From an uncultured Bacillota bacterium (GTDB taxonomy: Bacteria; Bacillota_I; Bacilli_A; RFN20; CAG-449): DNA of 9,127 nucleotides. Each line of letters opens with the position of its first letter. Position 1 is the stretch's first letter. The DNA is taken from contig CAJKZK010000072.1 of the NCBI GenBank assembly GCA_905204225.1, forward strand, positions 1-9,127, given 5' to 3'. Shown here piece after piece: positions 1 to 6,099 of this stretch. The notes beneath the pieces are model-generated. The model made no database searches and had not been told where the DNA came from. It saw only the letters and a program-made list of their open reading frames with translations. The translations under genes and the position numbers were made by a program.

Positions 1-1
1 A

Positions 2-166
2 GATAAAGTGTACGGTAAAAGAAAACAAGAATTTACTCAACTTGGTCAAATGTTAAGTGCTGTTAAATTATCTTTTATTCATCCAACTACAAAAGAAAGA
101 ATGACTTTTAGTTGTGATATTGATGATGAATTTAAAAGAGTATTAGAAATAATAAAAAATCTATAA
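2..166 (+). CDS. RluA-family rRNA pseudouridine synthase, C-terminal fragment
   Basis: Only the last 54 codons are present; the gene enters from the left edge and ends at TAA 164-166. The fragment reads DKVYGKRK, then GQMLSAVKLSFIHP, then a segment ending in DDEFKRVLEIIKNL. This matches the end of RluA/RluD-type synthases, where a VYG element is followed by a GQ-LHA-L-F-HP block and a short closing helix ('lp.dF...l..l'). These enzymes isomerise specific uridines in 23S rRNA (or tRNA) to pseudouridine. The catalytic Asp lies upstream, outside the window, so activity and exact subfamily cannot be judged. One small deviation is Ser instead of the usual His in the 'LHA' position (here LSA). The gene converges on rnhC with 12 bp between stop codons, and its likely terminator lies inside the rnhC coding region at 199-233. 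RluD is the most likely subfamily but is not proven. Confidence 0.8.
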   Translation, partial: DKVYGKRKQEFTQLGQMLSAVKLSFIHPTTKERMTFSCDIDDEFKRVLEIIKNL

Positions 167-190
167 AAAAAGACATGCTTAATGCATATC
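165..190 (-). terminator. Rho-independent terminator of rnhC, overlapping its stop codon
   Basis: Read on the minus strand, GATATGC (190-184) pairs with GCATGTC (178-172), a 7-bp stem with one G-T wobble and a 5-nt loop. It is followed at once by seven T residues (171-165). The 5' arm of the stem encodes the last residues of RNase HIII and the TAA lies in the loop region. The T tract is the complement of the A run that follows the pseudouridine synthase stop codon. Confidence 0.7.
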
Positions 191-1075
191 TAATTTAGAA
201 AAGTTTGTGAAGTTTATTTTACAAACTTTTTTTAATTCTTCTAATGAATATTTTTGAATAAAGACAGTTGCAAATTCATCAACTGTTTTGCTAGCTCCTT
301 TAGGGAAATTCATGTTGTATTTTTTTGATAAAACATCCATTTCTTGTAAGAAACAATATCTAGCAATCATACTAGCCAAAGCAACGCTTGGATAATAAGA
401 TTCTCCTTTAGTTTTAAATGTAATATTTCTAACAATTTCTTTTTCATTTTTTAAATAATTATAATATAATTTTTCATCACAAAATTGGTCAATATAGAAT
501 GTTTTACAATCTGGTTTTCTTTTTTGTAAATTTAATAAAACTCTATTATGTAACATAGCTTTTATTTGGTTCATATTATAACCTTTTTTTATTAAAGAAT
601 TATATTTTTCATTATGAACTGTTAATTTAGAAAAAGTAACATTTTTAATAATTGTAGGAACAAAAGATAAAATAAATTCATCAGTTAATTTTTTTGAATC
701 TTTAATTGAATCTAATTTTTTTGTTAATGATGAATCAAAATAAACACCTACTACCACTAGAGGACCAAAAAAATCACCAAAACCAACTTCATCAGAACCA
801 CATTGATTATTTAAATCAATAAAATCTATTTTACGTTCTGATTTAGATTCACTTATTTCAGCTTCTGGATTAAATATTCTTGCTTCATATAAAGCGTTTT
901 TTCCAGTGAATACTACTTTATAACCTTTTTTGGATTCATATATTGTAATTGTTAAATTATCTACTTTAGCAAAAAAACAAATATAATCACCATCATTAGG
1001 CATTTTATAATCTAAATAGAAGTTTTCAATTTTTTGTTTTGTTTCTAAATCAATTTTATAACTTACGTATTTCAT
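179..1075 (-). CDS. rnhC: Ribonuclease HIII
   Basis: This enzyme cleaves the RNA strand of RNA-DNA hybrids, removing R-loops and primers; type HIII is typical of Bacillota. The protein is 298 aa, close to the usual ~310. Residues 1-85 form the N-terminal substrate-binding extension that separates HIII from HII. The catalytic domain opens at 93-104 with GSDEVGFGDFFG, giving active-site D95 and E96. D196 (YIDQF) and E225 (KGESYYPSVALASMIAR) complete the expected D-E-D-E set. F99 in DEVGFGD is unusual, as this position is commonly K or T. The ATG at 1075 has only a poor Shine-Dalgarno (CTAAG) and lies just 12 nt past the T run of the greA terminator, so expression probably depends on read-through or an overlooked promoter. 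Its own terminator overlaps the stop codon. Confidence 0.95.
   Translation of the reverse strand: MKYVSYKIDLETKQKIENFYLDYKMPNDGDYICFFAKVDNLTITIYESKKGYKVVFTGKNALYEARIFNPEAEISESKSERKIDFIDLNNQCGSDEVGFGDFFGPLVVVGVYFDSSLTKKLDSIKDSKKLTDEFILSFVPTIIKNVTFSKLTVHNEKYNSLIKKGYNMNQIKAMLHNRVLLNLQKRKPDCKTFYIDQFCDEKLYYNYLKNEKEIVRNITFKTKGESYYPSVALASMIARYCFLQEMDVLSKKYNMNFPKGASKTVDEFATVFIQKYSLEELKKVCKINFTNFSKLDMH
199..233 (+). terminator. Rho-independent terminator of the RluA-family gene, inside rnhC
   Basis: On the plus strand AAAAGTTTGT (199-208) pairs perfectly with ACAAACTTTT (221-230), giving a 10-bp stem around a 12-nt loop, and the T run continues to 233. It starts 33 nt past the pseudouridine synthase stop. 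The hairpin lies within the last codons of rnhC on the other strand. On the minus strand the T run is shorter and interrupted, so the plus direction is favoured. Confidence 0.65.
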
Positions 1076-1087
1076 ATATCTTAGTTT

Positions 1088-1112
1088 AAAAAACCAAAGA
1101 ATTAATCTTTGG
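1088..1112 (-). terminator. Rho-independent terminator of greA
   Basis: Immediately after the greA stop, CCAAAGA (1112-1106) pairs with TCTTTGG (1100-1094) around a 5-nt AT loop, followed by six T residues (1093-1088). The stem has only three G-C pairs, so termination may be partial, which would let transcripts continue into rnhC 12 nt further on. Confidence 0.75.
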
Positions 1113-1113
1113 C

Positions 1114-1587
1114 TTATTTAGTAATAGCGATAATTTTTACTTGATATGGATTATCAACTTTAACTGTTACAGTTTCGCCTGCTTTATGATTTAATATTGC
1201 TAAAGCTAATTTACAAGCATTAGATATTTTTCCTGATTCAGGATCAGCTTCTGCAGGACCTACAATTAAATATTCTTCTTCTACATCTTCATCAAGAATA
1301 TTTATTTTTACTGTACAACCGAGAGTTACAACATTTGATGATTTGTCTGTAGATATAATTTCTGCATGAGTTAATAAATTATTTAAATAAGTAATTCTAC
1401 CTTCAACTTCTGCTTGTTTATTTCTTGCAGCGTCATAATCAGCATTTTCTGAAAGGTCCCCTTGTTCTTTTGCTTCTTTAATTTCTTGAGTAACTTGTGG
1501 ACGAACAACATCGATTAAATATGCTAATTCTTCTTCGTATTTTTTCTTACCTTCTTCAGTAAGCATTTGTTTTTCAATATTTGCCAT
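1114..1587 (-). CDS. greA: Transcription elongation factor GreA
   Basis: GreA enters the secondary channel of RNA polymerase and stimulates cleavage of the nascent transcript in backtracked complexes, restarting stalled elongation. The 157-aa length is normal for the family. The N-terminal ~75 residues form the antiparallel coiled coil, with the acidic tip GDLSENADYDAAR; D44 and E47 are the residues that reach the polymerase active site. Residues from about 80 to 157 are the FKBP-like domain (VTLGCTVKI, then EEYLIVGPAEADPESGKIS, then PYQVKIIAI). The ATG at 1587 is preceded by AAGGAG. The gene has its own extended -10 promoter (1616-1624) and a hairpin terminator right after its stop, so it can be transcribed alone, although it follows the alaS-ruvX-DUF1292 operon with no strong terminator between. 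Confidence 0.97.
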   Translation of the reverse strand: MANIEKQMLTEEGKKKYEEELAYLIDVVRPQVTQEIKEAKEQGDLSENADYDAARNKQAEVEGRITYLNNLLTHAEIISTDKSSNVVTLGCTVKINILDEDVEEEYLIVGPAEADPESGKISNACKLALAILNHKAGETVTVKVDNPYQVKIIAITK

Positions 1588-1615
1588 TTTTTGTTCTCCT
1601 TGTCTAGTCTTTGAT

Positions 1616-1624
1616 ATTATAACA
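1616..1624 (-). promoter_or_regulatory. Extended -10 promoter for greA
   Basis: On the minus strand this reads TGTTATAAT: a perfect TATAAT (1621-1616) with the TGn extension. No good -35 is seen 16-18 bp upstream, which extended -10 promoters tolerate. Transcription would begin near 1608, about 20 nt before the greA ATG, with the AAGGAG ribosome binding site in between. Confidence 0.65.
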
Positions 1625-1650
1625 CAATTTTATAAAAATAATAGTGAAAA

Positions 1651-1902
1651 TTAATTTTCTTGTTCTTCTTGAAATGATTTTAAGACTTCTTCTAATTCAT
1701 CATATTCATCATCATCTTCGATATCAAGAATTTCATTATCATCTGATAAATAACCTGCAATAATGTCATCTGGATTCATTTCGTCATAAAATAAGACATA
1801 TTCACGATTTCTTTCTTCATTTTTATAAGTAAATAAAATATTTAAAGTAGTTTTTTGACCTTTATCATCAACAAATATTATTTTATTATCTTCTTTTTTC
1901 AT
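1651..1902 (-). CDS. DUF1292 (YrzB-like) small acidic protein
   Basis: This 83-aa protein begins MKKEDNKIIFVDDKGQKTTL and ends in a very acidic stretch (ILDIEDDDEYDELEEVLKSFQEEQEN). The pattern of a short beta domain, a conserved FYDEMNPDDI-A-Y region and an acidic tail fits the DUF1292/YrzB family, whose biochemical role is unknown to me. No signal peptide or membrane segment is present, so it should be cytosolic. An in-frame ATG exists 30 bp further upstream (1932). I chose 1902 because a GAGGT ribosome binding site lies just before it, the product then starts at the family-typical position, and the gene begins 1 bp after the ruvX stop instead of overlapping ruvX. The same position next to ruvX is seen in Bacillus, supporting co-transcription with alaS-ruvX. 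The stop codon lies in a 14-bp AT-rich palindrome. Confidence 0.85.
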   Translation of the reverse strand: MKKEDNKIIFVDDKGQKTTLNILFTYKNEERNREYVLFYDEMNPDDIIAGYLSDDNEILDIEDDDEYDELEEVLKSFQEEQEN

Positions 1903-1903
1903 T

Positions 1904-2329
1904 TTAACCTCGCATTTGTAAATATGTCTCAAGTATTACTACTGCAGACATTTTATCAATAACATTTTTTCTTTTCTTTCTTGATAAATCAGCTTCAAGT
2001 AAACGTCTATTTGCTTGTTTAGTTGTCCATCTTTCATCTATTAAAACAACTTTGATATTAGGTAACTTTTCTTCAATCATAGTTTTAAAAAGTCTAGCTA
2101 ATTTTGAATGTTCAGATTCATCTCCTGACATATGTAAAGGTAAGCCAAGAGCGATTTCTTTAATGTCATCTTTTTTTACATAATAAATGACTCTTTCTAA
2201 AGCTATATCATAATTATTATCTTCAAAACGGAAATTTTCAATTCCTTGAGCAATAATACCCATTAAATCAGATTCAGCAATGCCTAAAGTTTTTTCACCT
2301 AAATCTAGACCTAATACTTTACCTATCAT
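1904..2329 (-). CDS. ruvX: Putative pre-16S rRNA nuclease RuvX/YqgF
   Basis: The 141-aa protein belongs to the YqgF/RuvX RNase H-like family, linked to 5' maturation of 16S rRNA in E. coli and originally proposed as a Holliday junction resolvase. The family signatures are present in order: GLDLGEKTLGIA with D9 near the N terminus, ALGLPLHMSGDES at 60-72 (usual GLP), IDERWTTKQA at 97-106 with E99, and a C-terminal VIDKMSAVVILETYL with D125. These give the usual acidic active-site set. The common DERLTT is here DERWTT. The ATG (2329-2327) overlaps the alaS stop as ATGA, and its AAAGGAG ribosome binding site is inside the last alaS codons, so the two are probably translationally coupled. DUF1292 follows after 1 bp. 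Confidence 0.95.
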   Translation of the reverse strand: MIGKVLGLDLGEKTLGIAESDLMGIIAQGIENFRFEDNNYDIALERVIYYVKKDDIKEIALGLPLHMSGDESEHSKLARLFKTMIEEKLPNIKVVLIDERWTTKQANRRLLEADLSRKKRKNVIDKMSAVVILETYLQMRG

Positions 2330-4941
2330 TTAATTAATTCTCCTTTAATTAATTCTAAAGCATTATTTAATGAAGAAATATCTTTGCCTCCACCTTGAGC
2401 AACATCATTTCTTCCTCCTCCAGAACCATTAGTTAATGAAGCAATTTTCTTTATTAATTGTCCAGCTGGTATTTCTTTATTTAAAGAAGAAGATACTCCT
2501 GCAATATAAGAAATTTTATTTTCAAAAACATCTGCTAAAAGAATAATATAATTTTCATGTAAAGTTTTTAAATAATCAAAAGTTGATGTTAAACTCTTTT
2601 TATCAAAATTATCTAATCTAGCAATTAAAATATATTTATCATTGATGTTAATAAATGATTCTGCTAATTCTTTTCCTTGATAAGAAGATAATTTATCTTG
2701 TAAAGTTGTAATTTGTTTCTTTAATAAAGACATTTCATTATTTAAAGCAGTAATTTTGTTATTTAATTCATTTGGATTACCACATTTTAATAATATATCT
2801 AAGTCATTTAAAATATCATCTTTAGATTTTAATTGTTGATATGCTTTTAAAGAAGTTTTACCTTCAATTCTTCTAATGCCAGAAGCAATAGATTCTTCAT
2901 ATGAAATAGAGAATACACCAATTTTAGCAGTTGATTTAACGTGTGCTCCTGCACAGAATTCTTGAGATACATCACCAAATTTAACAACTCTAACGACATC
3001 ACCATATTTTTCGTTAAATAAATGCATTGCATCTAATTTCATGGCTTCTTCTTTTGATAAATATTGAATTTCACATGGTAAATCTTGAGCAATATATTCA
3101 TTTACTAAATTTTCAATTTCTTTTAATTGTTCATAAGATATTTTTTGATCATAATTAAAATCAAATCTTAAATAATCTTCATTATTACTTGATCCTTCTT
3201 GATGAACATCATTTCCTAAAACTACTTGTAATGCTTTTTGAAGTAAATGTGTGCAAGAATGATTACGAGAAATATTATTTCTTCTTTCTTTATCTAATTT
3301 ACATATTAATTCATCACCAACATGAACAACACCATATTTGACTTTAACAAAATGTAAATGTTGTTTATTAGGTGCTTTAATTACATCATAAACATCTAAT
3401 AAAGTATCTGTATTTTCTAATGTACCTGTATCATGAATTTGACCACCACTTGTAGCGTAAAAATTTGTATTATCAAGAATGATTTCACCTTCTTCATCTA
3501 AATAATCAACTTTTTTACCATCTTTAAATAAGCCAATAACTTTTCCTTTGATATCTTCAATTTCATAAGTAAATTTTGATTCACTTGTAAAGTTCATTAA
3601 ATCAATTAATTGAGTAGACATTGATTGAAGTTCACCTCTAGATGCTTTAGCTCTTTCTTTTTGTTTTTGCATTTCTTGATTGAATTCATCTAAATCAATA
3701 TTTTTGTTAGCTTCATGAGCAATTTCTTCAGTTAATTCAACAGGGAAACCATAAGTATCATACATTTTAAATGCGACTAAACCAGAAATTTTATCTTCTT
3801 TAGTTTGACTAATAATATCTCTTAACATGTTTTCACCAATAGATAATGTTTTAGCAAATTTTTCTTCTTCATTTTTTATCATTTTGCTTACTTTTTCTTC
3901 ATTATCTTTTAAATATGGATAATAAGAATTCATATTATCAGCAACTTTGCTAACTAAAGTATATAAGAAAGGTTTTTCTATTCCTAATTTTCTAAGATAT
4001 CTTACTGCTCTTCTAACTAATCTTCTTAAAACATATCCTCTTCCTTCATTAGAGAAAGTAGCACCATCGCTTAAAGCAAATGTACAAGCTCTTATATGAT
4101 CAGCGATAACTCTATAAGCAATTTTATATTCACCTTCATAAGGATATTTAGCAACTTTACTAATTTCTTCTATATAAGGCATAAATAAGTCTGTTTCAAA
4201 ATTTGTTTCTGTTTCTTGAAAAATACATGCAAGTCTTTCTAAACCTGCACCTGTATCAATATTTTTATGAGGTAATTCTTTATATTCAGAACGATCTTTA
4301 CCTATTTCAGCATTGTATTGAGAGAAAACTATATTCCAAATTTCAACATATCTATCATTTTCTAAATCTTCAAAAATGAGTTTTTCACCTAAATGTTCAG
4401 GATCATATTTTTCGCCACGATCAAAGAACATTTCTGTATTTGGTCCACATGGTCCTTCACCAATTTCCCAGAAATTATGTTCACAAGGAACCATATGAGA
4501 ACTAGGAATACCAAGTTTAACCCATAAATCATAAGTTGCTTTATCGGTAGGGTGATATGTAATATATAATTTTTCTACTGGAATACCAAAATATTTTTCA
4601 CTTGTTAATAATTCATAAGCCCAAGGTAATACTTCAGGACGAAAATAATCACCAATAGAGAAATTACCTAACATTTCAAAAAATGTATGGTGTCTAGCAG
4701 TATGACCAACATTTTCTATATCGTTTGTTCTAATTGATTTTTGAGCGTTAGTAATTCTTTTATATGGAGGATTTTCAGTTCCATCAAAATATTTTTTTAA
4801 TGCAGCAACACCTGAATTAATCCATAATAAGGTTGGATCATTATGTGGGATTAAAGAAGCACTTGGTTCAATAAAATGACCTCTTTCTTTAAAGAAATTT
4901 AACCACATTGATCTTATTTCATAACTTTTTAATTTTTTCAT
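2326..4941 (-). CDS. alaS: Alanyl-tRNA synthetase
   Basis: AlaRS charges tRNA-Ala with alanine in the cytosol and edits mischarged Ser/Gly. The 871-aa protein has the full architecture. The class II catalytic core covers about 1-240, with RGHFIEPSASLIPHNDPTLLWINSG and ENVGHTARHHTFFEMLGNFSIGDYF. A tRNA-recognition helical region runs to ~450 (SNEGRGYVLRRLVRRAVRY). The editing domain has the zinc ligands H561 and H565 (HSCTH) plus C663 and H667. The last is CAGAH, where CGGTH is usual. A coiled coil covers ~720-755, and the C-terminal C-Ala domain holds GSGGGRNDVAQGGG at 839-852. The ATG has AAGGAG 5 nt upstream. Expression is governed by the T-box leader at 4963-5158 and the promoter at 5165-5193. 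The stop is TGA, overlapping the ruvX start. Confidence 0.98.
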   Translation of the reverse strand: MKKLKSYEIRSMWLNFFKERGHFIEPSASLIPHNDPTLLWINSGVAALKKYFDGTENPPYKRITNAQKSIRTNDIENVGHTARHHTFFEMLGNFSIGDYFRPEVLPWAYELLTSEKYFGIPVEKLYITYHPTDKATYDLWVKLGIPSSHMVPCEHNFWEIGEGPCGPNTEMFFDRGEKYDPEHLGEKLIFEDLENDRYVEIWNIVFSQYNAEIGKDRSEYKELPHKNIDTGAGLERLACIFQETETNFETDLFMPYIEEISKVAKYPYEGEYKIAYRVIADHIRACTFALSDGATFSNEGRGYVLRRLVRRAVRYLRKLGIEKPFLYTLVSKVADNMNSYYPYLKDNEEKVSKMIKNEEEKFAKTLSIGENMLRDIISQTKEDKISGLVAFKMYDTYGFPVELTEEIAHEANKNIDLDEFNQEMQKQKERAKASRGELQSMSTQLIDLMNFTSESKFTYEIEDIKGKVIGLFKDGKKVDYLDEEGEIILDNTNFYATSGGQIHDTGTLENTDTLLDVYDVIKAPNKQHLHFVKVKYGVVHVGDELICKLDKERRNNISRNHSCTHLLQKALQVVLGNDVHQEGSSNNEDYLRFDFNYDQKISYEQLKEIENLVNEYIAQDLPCEIQYLSKEEAMKLDAMHLFNEKYGDVVRVVKFGDVSQEFCAGAHVKSTAKIGVFSISYEESIASGIRRIEGKTSLKAYQQLKSKDDILNDLDILLKCGNPNELNNKITALNNEMSLLKKQITTLQDKLSSYQGKELAESFININDKYILIARLDNFDKKSLTSTFDYLKTLHENYIILLADVFENKISYIAGVSSSLNKEIPAGQLIKKIASLTNGSGGGRNDVAQGGGKDISSLNNALELIKGELIK

Positions 4942-4962
4942 AAATTCTCCTTTTTAAAGCAT

Positions 4963-4999
4963 AAAAAAAGTACCTTCAGGAACGAATAATCGCGGTACC
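4963..4999 (-). terminator. Regulated intrinsic terminator of the alaS T-box
   Basis: GGTACC of the T-box (4999-4994) can pair with GGTACT (4974-4969; five Watson-Crick pairs and one G-T), followed by seven T residues (4969-4963). The inner GCGA/TTCGT helix can be kept, leaving TCCTGAA as a one-sided bulge. Because this pairing uses the same bases that form the antiterminator bulge, the two folds exclude each other. The run ends 21 nt before the alaS ATG. Confidence 0.75.
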
Positions 5000-5158
5000 A
5001 TCCTGATTCATCAAATAGATGCTCTCAATTAATAAAGATAACGGTTTTACCGCTGGAATTACCCAGAATCTCAAAAGTGGCCCCAAAGATTTCTTTAAGC
5101 TTTTACACCATTTAGCTCTCTCTATAAAAGAAGATTCTTTGTTTGCTTTATCATAGAT
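4963..5158 (-). promoter_or_regulatory. T-box leader (uncharged tRNA-Ala sensor) of alaS
   Basis: The conserved T-box AGGATGGTACCGCG lies at 5004-4991 (minus strand), one base from the common AGGGTGGTACCGCG. The antiterminator forms from TCAGGA (5006-5001) and TCCTGA (4981-4976), enclosing the 7-nt bulge TGGTACC and a small GCGA/TTCGT helix. The bulge start UGGU is complementary to the ACCA end expected of tRNA-Ala. Stem I is closed by AGAATCT (5138-5132) with AGATTCT (5071-5065), and on its 3' side carries GCC (5081-5079) followed by ACTTTTGAG, a good fit for an alanine specifier codon. The stem III-like hairpin AGCGGT/ACCGTT covers 5054-5040. Uncharged tRNA-Ala should stabilise the antiterminator and let transcription proceed into alaS. 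Confidence 0.93.
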
Positions 5159-5164
5159 ACTTTT

Positions 5165-5193
5165 ATTATAAAAAAATGAATGAAATTAATCAA
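5165..5193 (-). promoter_or_regulatory. Sigma-A type promoter of alaS
   Basis: On the minus strand TTGATT (5193-5188) and a perfect TATAAT (5170-5165) are separated by exactly 17 bp. The predicted start near 5158 lies about 20 nt before stem I of the T-box leader. The -35 box sits 9 bp past the stop of the DapA-like gene. Confidence 0.8.
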
Positions 5194-5201
5194 ATATTAT
5201 T

Positions 5202-6029
5202 TTAAGAAAGTAAAAAATCTAAATTTTCAATATCTGATTTTTCAATTAATAAAGGTAAACGGACATCTGTTGATGGGTATCCTAATTTTTTTAAATAAGC
5301 TTTAATTAAAGTAGAATTATTAGAAAAAGATAATATTTCGTGAACAAAAAGAAAATAATTAAGTAATAAATTATTCTTAAAATGATGGTTATAATCATCA
5401 ATAATAGTTATTAAATCATCATTTAAAACTAAACTAGTTAATGAAACAATTCCATTTAAATTATTATCTAAACAATATTCAATAAGATTTTCATTAACAA
5501 ATATTTTTATATTTTTATATTTATCTTTAATTAAATTAATTAATGAATAATCTACACCTTCTTCATATAATGCGATAATATTTTTATTATTTTTTATTAA
5601 TTTTGAGATAGTTGAAAAATGAAAATTTATATTATTATTTAATTGTGAATTATGTAATATTATATATTTGTTTTTTAATAGATTGATAATTTTTTTAATA
5701 TATAAATATAAACCTTCTTGAGTATAATTATAATTTTTAATTGGACTTAACATAACATATTTGATATTAGAATTGTTAATTAAATTAATTTCTTGATTAT
5801 CTAAAGAATAATTATTTAATTGTAAATAATATATTATTTTATTCATATATGAATTATTAATTGAGTTAATTAATGATTTTTTTTCTTCTAAAGATAAAAA
5901 ATTACCTTCACCATAATTTGAAAAAATTAAAATATAATCATTATTATTTGTTTCAATAAATTTGTTAAAAGAAACATAATCAATTTCTTTTTTATTAAAT
6001 GGAGTTATTAGTTCAGTTATTATTTTCAT
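5202..6029 (-). CDS. Degenerate DapA-family (DHDPS/NAL) protein, probable pseudoenzyme
   Basis: The 275-aa product aligns end to end with the dihydrodipicolinate synthase/N-acetylneuraminate lyase family: LITPF at the N terminus, NYGEGNFLSLEEK (family GTTGES-TLs-eE), TQEGLYLYIKKI at ~103 (family qEGLy-hf), a strand ending LHN (family LYN), NIIALYEE at ~150 (family NIiGIKEa), LNGIVSLTSLV (family GvISVtANv) and LPL near the end. In these enzymes the Lys of IKE forms the Schiff base; here it is Tyr (Y155). The catalytic Tyr of LYN is His (H126), the substrate Arg is Asn and the TT of GTTGE is NY. It is therefore unlikely to make dihydrodipicolinate. Composition is extreme: roughly one residue in six is Asn, only two Ala and six Gly. 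Start is uncertain: GTG 6038, ATG 6035 and ATG 6029 are all in frame and none has a clear AGGAGG; I chose 6029 because MKIITELITPF matches the family N terminus. It stands alone between the pnp terminator and the alaS promoter. Confidence 0.75.
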   Translation of the reverse strand: MKIITELITPFNKKEIDYVSFNKFIETNNNDYILIFSNYGEGNFLSLEEKKSLINSINNSYMNKIIYYLQLNNYSLDNQEINLINNSNIKYVMLSPIKNYNYTQEGLYLYIKKIINLLKNKYIILHNSQLNNNINFHFSTISKLIKNNKNIIALYEEGVDYSLINLIKDKYKNIKIFVNENLIEYCLDNNLNGIVSLTSLVLNDDLITIIDDYNHHFKNNLLLNYFLFVHEILSFSNNSTLIKAYLKKLGYPSTDVRLPLLIEKSDIENLDFLLS

Positions 6030-6075
6030 TATCATCACATATTAATGTATGCAATAATAAGAAAATTGCCCAAAT

Positions 6076-6097
6076 AAAAAGTGAGCCGAAGCTCACT
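6076..6097 (-). terminator. Rho-independent terminator of pnp
   Basis: On the minus strand AGTGAGC (6097-6091), loop TTCG, then GCTCACT (6086-6080) form a perfect 7-bp stem capped by a stable UUCG tetraloop, followed by TTTT and then ATTT. It lies 2 bp past the pnp stop and separates pnp from the DapA-like gene. Confidence 0.92.
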
Positions 6098-6099
6098 AA

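Noticed and set aside
1130..1157. Possible promoter for rnhC inside greA (TTGATA, 16 bp, AATTAT on the minus strand)
   Set aside because: The -10 is poor, and any transcript from it would still pass through the greA terminator, so it does not solve how rnhC is expressed.
1646..1659. Perfect 14-bp palindrome GAAAATTAATTTTC over the DUF1292 stop codon, a possible terminator
   Set aside because: The stem has a single G-C pair and no unpaired loop, and the downstream T-rich stretch is interrupted. It is too weak to call a terminator, so read-through into greA seems likely.
1903..1932. Longer DUF1292 start at ATG 1930-1932 (adds MRHIYKCEVK)
   Set aside because: It would overlap ruvX by 29 bp. 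The ATG at 1902 has a GAGGT site directly upstream and gives the family-like N terminus.
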